Shown piece after piece: positions 10,791 to 23,431 of a stretch of 64,000 bases of DNA. Origin of the DNA: Lepas anatifera (taxonomy: Eukaryota; Arthropoda; Thecostraca; Lepadidae); NCBI GenBank assembly GCA_034440635.1, contig JAOTON010001592.1, positions 103,501 through 167,500 on the forward strand. The letters are read 5' to 3'. The translations under genes were made by a program, and so were the position numbers. The notes under the pieces were generated by a model. It was not told the DNA's origin. It ran no database searches and worked only from the letters and a program-made list of their open reading frames with translations. Numbering within the stretch: the stretch's first letter is position 1; each line of letters starts with the position of its first letter.

Positions 10791-12404
10791 TGCGGCCTCT
10801 AATGCTTAGGTTAGCGTCAATCGGGGATTTCAGTAGGGACCCAGCGTTAGTCAAGACAACTGCAATATGTGGAGGTGGTCGACACGACACCTTAGTTTTC
10901 GCCATGACTTAAGTTCACCAAAGTTCACTGTATTCATTGTTAATTGCGCTTAGTGTAGCGTCAATCAGGGTTTCTGTAGGGACCCAGCGTTAGCCAAGAC
11001 AACTATGATATGTGGATGTGGTCGATACGACACCTCAGTTTTCTTCAAGACCGAATTTAGCTGTATTCTTTGCTCATCGTGCTTCAATTAGTATCAGTGG
11101 GGGCGTCCAGCATTTTCTACCAAGGTACCAGTCATTACGTTCTGGGCGAAACCTTGCCGGCCCGAAATATGTTTGATGGTAAACGTGAATATGTCTCACT
11201 GAAAAGTAGCTTTCATGAAAATAAGCATTTACAAATACGTTTTTAAACGCGGTTTTTCCTCGACACTAGCCGACTATTGGGTGGTAAATTGGTGCCCCTC
11301 AGATTCGGCACCCGTATCCCGAGCCTGCCCCCTAACGAAATCCTAGATTCGTCACCGGACTTGTTAGACTTTAATTTTTGCTTTTGCTTTCATTCCATCA
11401 GTGTGGCCTGTCTTGCACGTATCCTGACCCGCACTTATTGCAGCAAAAATATATTTACCTATTTTTTCGCTGTGGCTACTTGTAATAATAATATAATGTT
11501 TTTGGAAAAAACGAATCTTCGGCGACACTCCTAATGAGCTGACTGTACATTGGGGTGAGTTGTATCACTGTTACAACATACCCCACCTGGCCCTGATACA
11601 ACATGTACCACCCTCCCATATTGGAAATAAACGTCCTCGTGCTCAACAACCAGTGGCCAGCCCAGAAAATTCTTCTCACGCACGAAACCTTAGAATCTAC
11701 CCTTACCACTGCTACAGCGATCCTTCCGATTCATGATCATCTGAATGACAAAAACACACATTTTCTTACGACGAAATTTTACAGAATGACACCCGAAAAC
11801 ACATTTTCTGCATTCACCGCGAAACGTGCCAAGCCAAGCAGACGACAGTATGAGGAAAGCTGCCGGACCGCATGCCGCATCATCTGGTCGTGTCGGAAGC
11901 TCCATCTCTGGGATAGTTTTGCGAAAAATCGCTCTGATACAACTTGTCCATGATACCACTCTCCCTGTTCTTCCCTAAGCAGAAACTCTTGATACTAGGA
12001 GCAGGGTATACAAGTTTCCCTGGTCTCTTGATATTATATCAAGGGTACCAAATAACCGAATTTGCTATGTGCCCTCGCGGAAAGAACAAAGGCATCTCCA
12101 AATTTTTTTAGCAGCCAAGCCACTGGTTTAGCTATCTTATACTTAGGCCTCCACCACCTCAGTGTTTGCTAAGTAGCCAAAATATCTGCTTGCTCTCATC
12201 TCCTGCGTACCTACTCTTATTCGCCCTCGCTCTAGCCTTCTTTTATCATACATGCTGAACACTGTTGTAACGTAAATGGAGCCCCAGGTAAATTTGAAAA
12301 ATTGGCTAACCACATATAGCCTCTGCAACTGCAGTGCTCTAAGACTCAAGAAAATATGTTAACGAATAACATACTCCCCTTTATTCCTCTGTCCACGGTG
12401 TCCC

Positions 12405-12649
12405 CTTAGGCGGATGCATGATTTTTTATCAGGATGGGCACATGGTCGAGAGGTGCCATCCGAACCAGGTGGGATGAGCACTTTTTGGGCGGAAAAATTT
12501 GTCAGATGGGTGCCAAATCCTATTGCAGAGGCGCCGATACTCGCATCCTGAGGGGAAGTGAAATTTTAGCGGGCGTCATCGACCTTTCACTGGGGCGCTG
12601 AGGATCGATCAGGGGAAAGTGTTCCCCTTGACCCTTGGATCTACCTATG
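12405..12649 (-). mobile_element. MITE, CATAGGCRGATCC family (right-arm copy)
   Basis: Inverted duplicate of the 87-329 element, carried by the palindrome. It begins near CTTAGGCGGATGC and ends ATCTACCTATG. Confidence 0.55.
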
Positions 12650-12737
12650 GTATCAGCTACCTACCTACCATTCCAGCCTGAGTTGGGTGTAATCCGCGAA
12701 CCAGCGGCGCGGATTCTTGATAATGATTGGGGGTACT

Positions 12738-13054
12738 CAAATTTGAAACAATGTCAATGACTACCATAATAAAATGTGATAGCATAATCCAAAGTGAGTT
12801 TTAGGTTCTCACATGCCTGTTGATGAGCAAAACCCATTCAAAATCATTGAAATGAAGAATACGAAAAAATTAAGTACCTATATTTCAACAACACTATAAC
12901 GTTTCAATGGGGTTGCCCAAGCACCCACAGAAATATGAATCCTTCCACCAATCGTGTTTTGGACATCATGCTAGGAATATATTTAGCTTTTTTGTTTGGC
13001 GAACACTGATTTCAACAAGCTAGAAACGTATTTACGTGACTCACACGAATAATT

Positions 13055-13144
<90 letters not shown>

Positions 13145-16100
13145 AACTGAGTGTGGATTTATAGAAAACAGTTAACAAAAATTATAAGTCACCAAACCTG
13201 GGGGATGCCACTGCCCACATCCACCCATTGACGACCAGATACAGTGCTCATCCACCAACAATGCATTCACCATATAATCTGATGGGCACGAAATAGTCAT
13301 CGCAATGAACGCGTGAAAACCCCCCAAGAACGAAGTCACACAGCTTTTGCCATTGGCAACCATAATTTCGTTTTCATGAAGGACTTTTTTTGTTCCGAGA
13401 GAGGAGTTCATAGGCAACTTTCCAGCGGTGAAGCAATTTGGGTAATTGTTGGGGTGTACCAAAATAGCCGAGGTCAAGCGACGTACCCAGGTCATCCCTC
13501 GCCTTTTGGCAGGGTTTTGGGGATCAGATTGCGACTGCTTTCATGTAATTCGCTATGTCCAACACACATTGGCTCTCTAAGTCATATTTCAAATTTCCTT
13601 GGGGTGAGATATTAGCGAACACCGACAAGGTATTCTAATCACATATTGTCAGGCCGTGTTGCAAAGCAGCGCTCGACCTCAGACTGTTCTTTTTAGATAT
13701 TTAATTTTGCAGCAATAAGCAGTAAAGCTGGTGCCGCCCGATCTTCTGAAAACCAGTAAAAAATTGTCATTCAAAATGGAGCACTTCCCTGGGTGAATTT
13801 GTTTACCAATGTACCATAAAAAACACTTCCCAAAACATAAACTTTCTTAAGGTTAAGCTCATATATAGCGCTCATGTTGAAGTGGCACATTGATGAAAAT
13901 ACCAATTGCTCGATTAAATCACCAATAAAAAGACATCAGTAAGGTCATCCACATAATCACCAATAAAGCCATTCATAAAAAATTCAATCTGTCAAAAATT
14001 ATCTAAAGGGATGATAGGCTATCACCCCCTTCCCTCTCTAGGCTCACGATGGCGAATCCTCCTTATATCCTCTTGCAGCACCGAAGGGGCCCGACGTGCA
14101 TACAATCATAATGTTATATAACCTAAGGAGATTTGTGCGCACATTCTCATACAATCATTCTCAAATTCATTGACCGCGAGTGTTTTTGGTCAAATAGAAT
14201 TACTAAGCATGATGCATTTTATGCAATGACTTCTCAGGCAAGGATACCCAATGTCAAAGTCAAGGTCGCACGTCAAGTTCAAAATGTCCTTTTTCAAGTT
14301 CGAACCCTCATTTCCCGGCCAATGGTTGCTATACTGCTTGTCATATTGTACATTACTGGGAATATGTCACATAGTTACGTCATCGGTCAGTGACCCTGAA
14401 TGACCTTGACCTTAAACTGCAGAGGATATTGTTTTGAATTTTCTATCTATGAAATTAGTTCGCTTTCAGTGTATTTCCACTCACATTCCGTTATTGTATG
14501 TACATCTACCGGCCTTTGAGCCATTCCCGAGTTAACACAAAAACCGCAGGAGATTTCTTAGGCCATCCAAGTGAACGCGACAGTTAAAAACAAATCATTG
14601 GATAGGGACAGAGTTTTCATTTCGATGTCATTAGCCTCTGGGAGAATGTGTTGAGGCACTGAGCATGGTGAAATACGTATTTGTACAAGCTGTAGGATAC
14701 AAAAAGCACGGCTGGGTATCATTCGACCCTTTTACAAGAGAGGGAGGCCTCAGACTGTCAAATCCTTGACTGATGACACTATTTTGGCGACTCGCTTTCA
14801 GTTGACTACAATGGCCACGCACCTGCACCTGTGAGTGGGTTCGATCCCACCCAGACAACCTCATAGGGGATCGCGGCAGGAGCGGCGAGACGACGGGGAC
14901 GAGCTTGTTTTCTTCCCGCCACGACTTTTTAGTCACCCTGACACTTCTCGGAATCAGGAGTGGTAGAAATAACAACTTACATAGTTCAATCAAATAGGCT
15001 AAGCTGATTTGTTCAGGACGAAGTGGTACAAAACAAAGTGTGACGATAGACTGGCAAACTCAGGGGCAGATCCAGGGGTCCAGCCTGGCCATGCCCCAGC
15101 AACAACAACGTTTATTTTGTTATCAGAGTATTTCAAACGTGAAACAAACGTCTCGATCGGTGAAAAAGCGCATCAACGCTCTTAACTATCCAGCCCCTCA
15201 CGAATTTTTGTACCATTAATATCCGTCAATATACCGCCGCCCCAAACCCATGGCACCCACTACGGCTGAGGCCACTGTACCACCGTGCCGAAGATGTACA
15301 ACTTCGTCTGAATTTGTTATAAATGAACGTTCATTTAGTTCAAATATCTTGCTATTGATTATGAATTCAATGGTTTTGCGTGCTACTGCATTACCCTTCT
15401 CATTACTTAGTGAATTTCCGTGAAGCAGGATATCTAGCTCTTGTCTAAGTTCAGGGCTGTAAAACTTGTACCGATAATTTGACCAATGCTATGTTCTACT
15501 AAACTTCGATGATTTGCTTTTCTTAGGCAGCACAAAAAGTAGCATTTGGTCTCTCCGTTGTTATAGCCACAAAGGCAGAAGAGCGATGCAAATAATTGAA
15601 CTTGATTTGCCTGGGCGTTCAGTTTTGACATGCCGTCTCTTAAATCTTAAAAATTATGTCAATTTTCCTACGCCTGCTGTATCCCTAAAGTGCGGGCATC
15701 ATGACACATTTCCAGGTCGGGTACATGGTGCCTGCTAATGAATTGGCTGCTATAGGAATGCTATGTTTTTGTTCAACTTCAGTGGTTGAAAAATAATGGG
15801 AATAAAAATTATCCGTATAAATTATGGGAACAGTACCATAAAACATATTCAATTTTGTTGATGCCTTCTGAATTTGTGTCATTGTGGCTTTGAAACCTGT
15901 TTCCCAGCAGCCTCGGCCCCCCACGTAACCGTCCGCCGTTAAAAATAGTCGCCGAGCCGGCGGTCCCGGTCGGGAAACTGTGAACAAACACCTGAGCGAC
16001 CCGCACGAGATGGAATTCGCACCCACCCTTTCATGACAATAGATGCCCGCAGTGCCCTCCCGGATTTACGCAGCTGAGTCTGCCAGTGTCAAAAGTCAAC

Positions 16101-16790
16101 ACTGTTGGACATCTAGTGAGCGTTTCTGAAGCTGGGGAGATGACCAGTCACGCACACGATTTCTCACTCTGCGGGATTTAAAGTCCCTCAGCGCAGCTAA
16201 AACATTTGCTGGCGTTCAGCAGGATTCCACGCAAAAGAGTAGTTTTTAGCATTTTACAAACCAATGACAGGAGGCTAAGCGCACCATATGCATACTTTTT
16301 TCGAGTAATGAATGATGCGGCGTGTAAAATGCCACGCCAAAATTATACCACTTCAAGTGACCACCAAGACGGCCGCAAAAATAGCCTGATTTCAACTTAA
16401 AAAGGCGGCTGCCAGAAATAAATAATGGTGAACATATACTCAAAATGTTTTAATCTCACAATCTGGTAAGAAAAAGGTGCCGCTATCTATTACACCATCC
16501 GAATGACTTGGCTGAATTCCCGCAGAGAAGCAAATGGGGACACCAAATACCGCATCAGGCCCATGTTAAAAGTGCTCTGCAATGTCTCACAGGAATCCAA
16601 TCGGCGGGGAGTTCGGCTAACTTAACATAATGAAACAGGATCTTTCTAAATAACGATGAACTATTTGTTATAACATGCTAGCTGGATATACCCGAAATTT
16701 TGCCATTTTCTCACCATTATGATCTTTCCCCAAAAATCGACCGTTTTCCCTATGACGGGGCGTCCTCAGCGCCGCTGCGCGCCGTCCCCG
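12738..16790. other. Gene-poor stretch
   Basis: No host gene recognised. It contains a (TA)n tract at 13055-13144, TGACCT-type motifs at about 14230-14420, and a tRNA-B-box-like GGTTCGATCCC near 14848 that does not fold into a good T arm. There is a GC-rich patch at 15900-16020, open on the minus strand and ending at a weak donor-like CAG/GTTTC; this could be a small exon but nothing supports it further. Confidence 0.5.
13055..13144. repeat. (TA)n microsatellite
   Basis: About 90 bp of nearly uninterrupted TA dinucleotide with one TG variant near the right end. Confidence 0.95.
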
Positions 16791-17930
16791 CTAATGCCGC
16801 AAATGGCACACCATGCGAGGGCATCTGATGCATAAGGCTGACCGTATGCACTGGAAAACACGAGCATTGGTCTCGGGGGCCCTGATCTTGGTCTCAGAGG
16901 GCCACCGAGCTTGGTCTCAGCGCCCCCGAGCTGTCTCAGGGGCCCCGAGCTCGGTGTCAGGGGCCCTCCGAGCTTGGTCTCAGGGAACGCCTGAGCTTGG
17001 TCTCAGGGGCCCCCTTAGCTCGGACTCACGAACCTTTCGATCTTGGTCTCACGGGCCTTTCGATTTTGGTCTCAGGGTGCCCCAGAGCTTGGTCTCAGGG
17101 CCCCCGAGCGTGGTCTCATGGGACCCCTGAACTTGGACTCAGGGGCCCCGAGCTTGGTCTCACGGGTCTTCCGAGCTTTGTCTCAGGGGGCCCCCGATCA
17201 TCGGTATTGAGGGCTCTGGAATACCGAATATTGATCTCGGGGGCCCGTGAGCTTGGTCTCAGGGGCCCCGAGCTTGGTCTCAGGAGACAACCGAGCTTGG
17301 TCTCAGGGGGGCAAGCTTGGTCTCATGGGCCTTTCGATGTTTGGTCTCACGGGCCTTTCGATCTTGGTCTCACGGGGTCTCGAGCTTGGTCTCAAGGAAC
17401 CCCCGAGCTTGGTGTCAGGGGACCCTCGAGCTTGGTCTCAGGGAGCATCCGTGCTTGGTCTCAGGGTCCCCTCGAGCTTGTCTCAGGGGCCCCCGAGCTT
17501 GGTCTCAGGGGTTCAGGATCCCCTCGGGGTGCCCCTGACTATTGATATCGAGGGACTCATGAGTGAAGCACGAGCATTGGCCTCATGAGACCCAGAGTTT
17601 GGTCCCAGGGGCCCCAGACCTGGGTTCAGGACCCCTGAGCATCGGCATCGAGGGGCTCCAGAGTACCAAGCATTAGTCTCGGGGGGGCCTCGAAATATTG
17701 ATCTTGAGGGCCCCGGAACATCGGTGTTTAGTTACTCCTGAGAAAAGCGCGAGCATGGGTCTAAGGGTGCCCCTGAGCCTGATCTAAGTGGGACCCCGAG
17801 CTTGGTCATAGGACCCCCGGGCATCAGTATCAAGGGGCTCCGGAGTATTGGTTTAGGGGGATCAATTATTTTAGGGGCCTCCAAATGGTGATTTCGGAGG
17901 GCCCCCGAAAGTGTGGATGCAGTGGTGTAG
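16791..17930 (+). repeat. Dispersed copy of the palindrome core with GGTCTC minisatellite
   Basis: Opens with GCCGCAAATGGCACACCATG, the same 20 bases that border the palindrome loop, then GCTGACC.TATGCACT as in the loop, then a long array of the roughly 21-bp unit GAGCTTGGTCTCAGGGGCCC. Frames of 105-182 codons are open in more than one register. No inverted partner is present. A single-arm copy of the loop sequence therefore exists outside the palindrome. Confidence 0.75.
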
Positions 17931-19225
17931 CCAAGGGGGCCCTAGGCGTCCGCAGACCCCCACCCCTTGGGCCAATCTGAACCACTGCAAAGGATTCTCT
18001 GATCACGTGGCCACCAGAGTTAGTCTCAGGGGCCCCTGAAGATTCGTTCTCAGGGCGTCCCGAGTCGGCCTCACGGCCCCCGCCCTGAGAGTCGGTCTCA
18101 AGGCCCCCCGAAAGTAGATTTCGGGGGCCCCTGAGGGTTGGTATCAGGGGCCCCAAAAGTCGGTATCAAGGGCCCCGGGAGTCTGTCTCAGGGGAGGGGG
18201 GCCGAGCTAGTCTCAGGGCCCCCCTAGAGAGTGGTTCTCAGGGCCCTGCAACAGTCTATTTCAGAGGGGTCCCTGAGAGTCAGTCTCAGAGAACCCCAAG
18301 AGTCGGTCAAGGGGACCCCAAGAGTCTGTCTTAGGGGACCTCGAGATTCGGTCTCGGGGTCCCCCTGAGAGTCTGTCTCAAAGAACCACAAGAGTGAGTC
18401 TCAGAGCACCCCAAGAATCGGTCTCAGGGGGCCCTCATAGTCTCACGGGTTTCTTTCTCAGGAGTCAACATTTAGTTTCAGGTGGCTCCGAGAGTTAATC
18501 CGGGGGTCCGAGAGCTAGTCCAATTTGATCTGCAGAGTGCTGGTTTCAGGGGGCCCCAGAGGGGTAATTTTGGGAGCCCTCGAGATTTAGCCTCAGGCTG
18601 TGCCCCCCCGAGTTTTGGTATAAGCGGCCCCAAGAGTCAATCTCAGGGAGCACCCAAAAGTTAGTCTCAGAGGGCTCCCGGTTGTCAGTCTCAGAGACAT
18701 CCGAGAGTTAATCTCAGGGTTCTGAGAGTAATTTCCAGAGGTGCTCCTGATTTTTGGTTTCACGGGTCCGGAGTTAGCCTTAGGCCCGCGAGAGCTAATC
18801 TGGAGCCTCCGAGAGTCAGTCTCAGGAACGCCAAAGACTCAGTCTCAGAGGTGATTCCACCCCCCCCCGGGTGTTTGTCTCAGGGGGCGCCCTAGAGTAA
18901 GTCTCAGAGGGCTGTCGGAAGTCATTCCCAGCCCCCTCCCCCACCCCAAAGACAGCCTCAGGGGACCCCAATAGCTAATCTGGATGGCCACGATAGTCAG
19001 TCTCAGCCCCTCCCCCTTCAGAGCAAATCTGGGGGCCCAATAATTAGTCTCAGAGGTGCTGCCGATAACTAATCTCAGGAGCCCCGAGAGATTCTCAGGG
19101 GCCCCCAGTTTTGATCAAGAGGCGTCGTGAATCACTCTCAGAGATTCCTTGAGATATAATCGGGAGAGCGGCCGAAAATTATCTTTGTGAGTGCCGCCCA
19201 GTGTTGGTGTTAGGTGACTCCAGAG
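17931..19225 (+). repeat. Diverged GC-rich minisatellite, GAGAGTCGGTCTCAGGGG type
   Basis: Begins with CAGTGGTGTAGCCAAGG, close to the hAT-like terminus at 6669. It continues as heavily degraded 20-30 bp units with GAGAGTC.GTCTCAGGGG, losing register towards 19225. An inverted end, CCTGGCTACGCCACTG, occurs near 20203, so the array may be the interior of one large TIR element; no target duplication was found. Confidence 0.6.
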
Positions 19226-20129
19226 CTCAAATAAAAATTTTCAAAATCATATGCCTCGGAAAAAATGTACCTACCCCTATTGCGTACTAAAAAAGGACAA
19301 ATTGAAACATGTCGATCAGGCACCATTATCGAAGGAAAGGCAAAAATTAATATAGTTTTATCATAAGAGCAAATCGAACAGGGCTAGTCAATTTTTAATC
19401 GAGTAGCTTAACACCAATAAATACATTCCTCATTACATTCCAATATTTTCGTAGGAAACCAGACAAACTAGGGTGATGACAGAAATTGATGAGCATAATC
19501 CCAAAAAGAAAAATAGGTATGCAAGGTTAAAAATAACAATAACAGAGTGAGCCAAAGCGATAGATATCTTAGGCGCCTTTTGTCTTGATAATTTGCTCGT
19601 TTACAAGATAGCAAGGGTAAGAAAGTAACTGGATCTCAACAGGATCTGTCGATGGAATAGAGGTTATGTAACGTTCAGGACACACTCCCATATCCCTTGC
19701 ATCTTTATTCGTTTTTTTCGTTCCTTTGGAAATTTCCTGATTAAAGAGTTCATGGATTCGACACCGGGAAATAATTGCTAATCATTTCCCGTAGATCATT
19801 TCTTCGTACTCAAAACGACTGACCTTCAATAACTTCATGTCTGATTACCCGAGTGAATTGAGGTAGACTCCAGGTTTAACATCATGCGCGCATCAACATT
19901 GAACTTCCCGAAATATGGCTCAAAGCTGTTATTATAGCCACGCTACCATATAAGTTATGGGCCGTCCTTAATATTTGGTGACCTTAGTTTACCAACACTT
20001 GGTCGGATCGAAAAACCAAGCTATAAACAAAATAAGAATGAATGCTTAAAAAGCCATAACAAAATTTCCTTCGTGTGAATGTTATAATGTTAAAATACTA
20101 TACAAAAGATATAGGAGATGGGCCCGGTT
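19226..20129. other. AT-rich unique sequence, no gene seen
   Basis: No open frame above 60 codons with recognisable content and no clear repeat structure. It lies between the two minisatellite blocks. Confidence 0.5.
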
Positions 20130-20800
20130 GCTAAGGGAACCCCGGCCTGGGGCCCTCGACGGTAGTCGGACCCCTCCTTGGCCGAATCCTGGCTACGCCA
20201 CTGTGTTCTGAGACTCTACATCAGCCACCCTGGGACCCCCTAAGCCTAGCTGGGGCCATGAGCTAATCTGGGTACAGCTGTGCTTAACTAGGCCTCTGAT
20301 CTGGTATGGGGGCCCTGAACTCTTCTAGGGTCCCTGGGCTAAGCTGGGGCCGTGAGCTTGAATGGAGCCCCTGAGCTGGTATGAGAGGGGACGCTATATC
20401 AGCCGATCTGGGCCCCTGAGCTGAGCTGGCCTGTACTGAACAAGAGCCCTGAGCTGGTCTGGGGCCTCAGAACTGTTCTAGCATCATTGAGCTAAGATGG
20501 GATCCGTGAGCTTGAAGTCCCTTGAGCTGTTTTGAGACCCTACATAAGTCGACCTGGGGACCTCCGAGATGAACCGGGCCCCTAAGCTAATCTGGCACCC
20601 TGTGCGAATCTGGAGCTCCCCTGTGATGAGCTTCTATGGGTGCTGTGCTTATGTAGGGTCCCTTGACAAGCTGGTCCCAAAGCTAATGCACTGGTCTGGG
20701 CCCTTGAGCTGACTGATCTGGGTTCCTGAGCCATGGTCTGGACTTTGGGGCCCTCCGAGATAATTTGGTGGCCCCTGGGCGGCATAGGCATAGGAACCGG
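20130..20800 (+). repeat. GC-rich minisatellite, GAGCTGGTCTGGGGCCCC type
   Basis: Irregular tandem units such as CTGAGCTGGTCTGGGGCC and CCCTGAGCTGTTTTGAGACC. Same family as the arrays inside the palindrome arms (2210-2852, 10150-10790). The 154-codon minus-strand frame at 20582-21046 runs through it and is not considered a gene. Confidence 0.65.
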
Positions 20801-21219
20801 GGTCAGGGGGATACAGCCCCCCCTTTTTGAGGTGGGCCCCGCAACGAATATAAAAATATCAGCAACTGTAATATAGAACAAGAAACCCAAACGGACCCGA
20901 TAGCTTGTCTGGGAACGTTCAAGTTCGGTAGCACGCTGCCTGCAAGCCCCTGGAGGAGGAGCGCTTCGTAACAAAGCCAAGGAACCTACTACCCGAGTGT
21001 TTCCAAATGGGTCCCGAGAACTGGGCCCAATCAAACTCCATTCCATATCAATCCCAACACAAAATATGAATCGGACACGGACCCTGCACTAAATGCCAGG
21101 CAACAGTCGTCCCTGAGCCATCGAAAGGCGCGACGTCTTTCGATGCCAGGGTTATATGGTGTCGCCAACTCTTTCCCTGTTGGAGGGGTTTCTTTGGAGT
21201 CAAATTGCTCCTTGCACAA

Positions 21220-21292
21220 GGAATCTGCCGTGCCTTAAACCCGAGTTGGTCGCGTGGAAAGCAGGGCTGTTAACCACTATAACACCATGCCC
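21220..21292 (-). repeat. tRNA-like head of a SINE (Gly/Glu-like)
   Basis: On the minus strand a 73-base stretch begins GGGCATGGTGTTATAGTGG, matching a pol III A-box region, and carries GGGTTTAAGGC where a B box is expected. The central TGCTTTCCA resembles the anticodon loop of tRNA-Gly(UCC). Acceptor and T stems do not pair, so it is a tRNA-derived repeat or pseudogene. The sequence following it (to about 21120) contains the GGGAAAGAGTTGGCGAC core also found at 42402-42475. Confidence 0.5.
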
Positions 21293-21299
21293 ACACCTC

Positions 21300-23066
21300 C
21301 TCGGCATCACAAAGCTGGCCATCAAGTACCAACATTGCACTTGCAGTCATGCTGGAACTCTGCATTTTAGCCATCGAAATATAGCTAGGCGTATTCATTG
21401 TGATCAGCCTTTACCTAAATCAATCTCTAATGATGGAAAGAATAGATCAGTAATAACCTACATAAATGTTCCCATTTTCGTCATTAAATAAGCAAATACA
21501 AGTTGATTAGGCATAGCGAAGTGAGGCTATTTGGTATCAAAGCATTGTCGGTAGTGTTCTAAGCAGTTCTTAATTTTGTAAATGTAATGAAAAGGGCCTA
21601 AACATCTGTAAATATAAAAAACGCGCTCGTGGTAAAAAATAATTGAAATCCTCAAAAAAAGCTTAAAAATGTATTTCGTATTGGAAAAGGATCTAGGTAA
21701 AAAAATGTTTTTTTGGCGTTTTACTATGATTTAATACATCATAATAGGTACAGCTCGAAATCATAGGAAAAAATAATTTCTCAATTTTCCATATATTGAC
21801 ATCCTTGCGTGCATGCATGCCTTATTACACTAAACGAGCTATCTAAAATTTTTAAATTATAGCCCCCGTGGACTGGGCCCCCTTGGGGCGGGCCCCTCTA
21901 AGGTTGGCCCCCCACTTTCAAACCTGTCCTACGCCCCTGGAGGAGCATGATTATAAATTGGTAAGATGTTTCATGGCTTTGCCTCTCGAATTCTTGATGC
22001 ATAATGGAGCCTGTGATCACACTGTGATCACATATTCGGGCACAGCCCCTCGTCAGAATCCTCATAATACATTAAGCGAAAATTTATGGTCATAGTGTGA
22101 CAAGGCTTGAAATTTTGATCTGATATGGAACTAGAATGCTGGAATAATGTAGTTCAGTACTGGAATATTCGAATATTGGAACTCGATTCGAGGTTATCCT
22201 AGCACTCTGACTAAACATTTATGTTTTCACCTATATATTATGAAAATTGTGGTGAAGGGATGTACCTGAATATTTATCAGTGTGTTAGCCCCATTTTGCA
22301 ACCATGATTCGAGGAGGCTGGTCATGAAACATCTTATCAACGTAAATAATCTAATAAACAATCTAATAAAAATAACGGTTAATATAATATTCTATTTAAT
22401 AATATGATTTTATATGAAGTGCTTCTGCGATTGTTGGTTATATTAAGTGAAAGGACCGTTTCTGAACTCCGAAGCATTAAAAATAAAGGCTTATCATTTT
22501 CATAAACAAATGTCATTCATGAGGCCAGCAGCATGCTTGTCTTAAAGCCGCAATGCGTCTTCTTAGGTCTAGACTTCGTCACTACCAATGTTTAGATTAA
22601 TTGTAGAATCCTTTTTATTTAATACGAACTGTTCCAGGCTAGAATTTTGAGGTATATTTTCGTGATGCGCCCGGATCAGAAACTAACTCCAATTGAAGTA
22701 AAAAACAATGTATTCTTAAATCCTGTATATCTATATACAAAAAAATTGGAAAGAGCTACCACCACGGACAGATAAGTGAGGAGCCAGTCCATCTCCAACC
22801 TACAACATACAACAAACGTTCCCCCTGAAACAAAAAGTGATCAGGTTTGGGTTCGTGGTGCGTTCCAGACTTGGTGGCTGCACATATTTTTGTTAGTTCA
22901 TCCAAGGATCGTGGTGGCTGCTCTTTGGTTCCCCAGTTCTGACGCATATCAAGAGTTATTCTTCCTTATCACATTCAGCTATTCTCCGGTTCTCTAGACT
23001 ACGTGTTTTTATATTCTCCGTGGCCCAAAGGATTAAAATTATATCAAAGATTTAGATGTCGACGGA
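21300..23066. other. AT-rich gene-poor stretch
   Basis: No protein-like frame recognised. A short GC-rich block at 21868-21945 ends CTGTCCTACGCCCCTGG, resembling an inverted hAT terminus. The rest looks unique and AT-rich. Confidence 0.45.
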
Positions 23067-23078
23067 CACATTTAATCT

Positions 23079-23431
23079 GATTGACTGATTGAGTGTTCCG
23101 GCCATATGGGAGGGGGCGCCCCTGCAGGCGCCCCAACTGCCGCAGGAACATCGCCAGCCGTCGCGGGTCCGCCAGTGCCTCCAGGATGGGCGGGTCGTCC
23201 CGTCCAAATATGTCCCAGCGCAGGTCAGTGCACGCAGGGCACTGGGTCAGAAGGTGGTGGAGGGTCTCGTCCTCTCCGTCGTCGCATTCCCGGCACGTGG
23301 TCTCCGGGTCCAGGCTGATCCTCTTTCGGTAGCTGCACAGAAGAAGGGAGTGGCCAGTGCTCAGGCCTCCACACTCTCCTGCCGTGAAAGGTCCAGACGG
23401 TCTTTCAGGGTGGTCCGTCCTGGGACACCGC
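23079..23431 (-). pseudogene. 5'-truncated LINE: C-terminal end of a reverse transcriptase ORF
   Basis: The minus-strand frame encodes a Cys-His motif CRECDDGEDETLHHLL followed by TQCP, preceded by LSTGHSLLLCSYRKRI. This is the arrangement at the C-terminus of Jockey/R1/I-type non-LTR retrotransposon ORF2 proteins (C-x2-C-x8-H-x4-C after the RT/RNase H region). The fragment is flanked by direct repeats CACATTTAATCT at 23067-23078 and 23432-23443, consistent with a target-site duplication from target-primed reverse transcription. The flanking DNA has other near copies of that motif (about 23925), which slightly weakens this. The catalytic domains are missing, so it is dead on arrival. Confidence 0.8.

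Larger units (their letters stand above)
1..12737. repeat. Giant inverted repeat (palindrome) with minisatellite loop
   Basis: The first bases (GTACCCCCAATCATTATC) reappear as their reverse complement ending at 12737. Anchors pair all the way in: 384-590 with 12143-12349, 797-1111 with 11603-11953, 2893-3087 with about 9900-10100, 5440-5724 with 8089-8274, 6616-6662 with 7186-7230. The arms are about 6.66 kb and 5.55 kb and enclose a spacer at 6663-7185. Sampled stretches look roughly 90-100% identical by eye. Length differences come from a few discrete insertions or replacements. The window starts exactly at the left edge, so an extension further left cannot be excluded. No transposase was seen, so whether it is a foldback-type mobile element or an inverted segmental duplication is open. 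Confidence 0.93.
7186..12737 (-). repeat. Right arm of giant inverted repeat
   Basis: Reverse-complement partner of 1-6662. It lacks the 238-bp element of the left arm (empty site at 11592-11599), lacks the 121-bp coding-like insert, and has about 220 bp (9469-9690) where the left arm has about 957 bp (3306-4262). Its copy of the 4603-4868 element is at 8855-9119 and its copy of the 87-329 MITE is at about 12405-12649. Confidence 0.9.

Noticed and set aside
13172..13495. Transposase-like minus frame of 107 codons
   Set aside because: No catalytic motif of any DDE or tyrosine family could be recognised.
14835..14870. tRNA gene around GGTTCGATCCC
   Set aside because: T arm has mismatches and no A box at the right distance was found.
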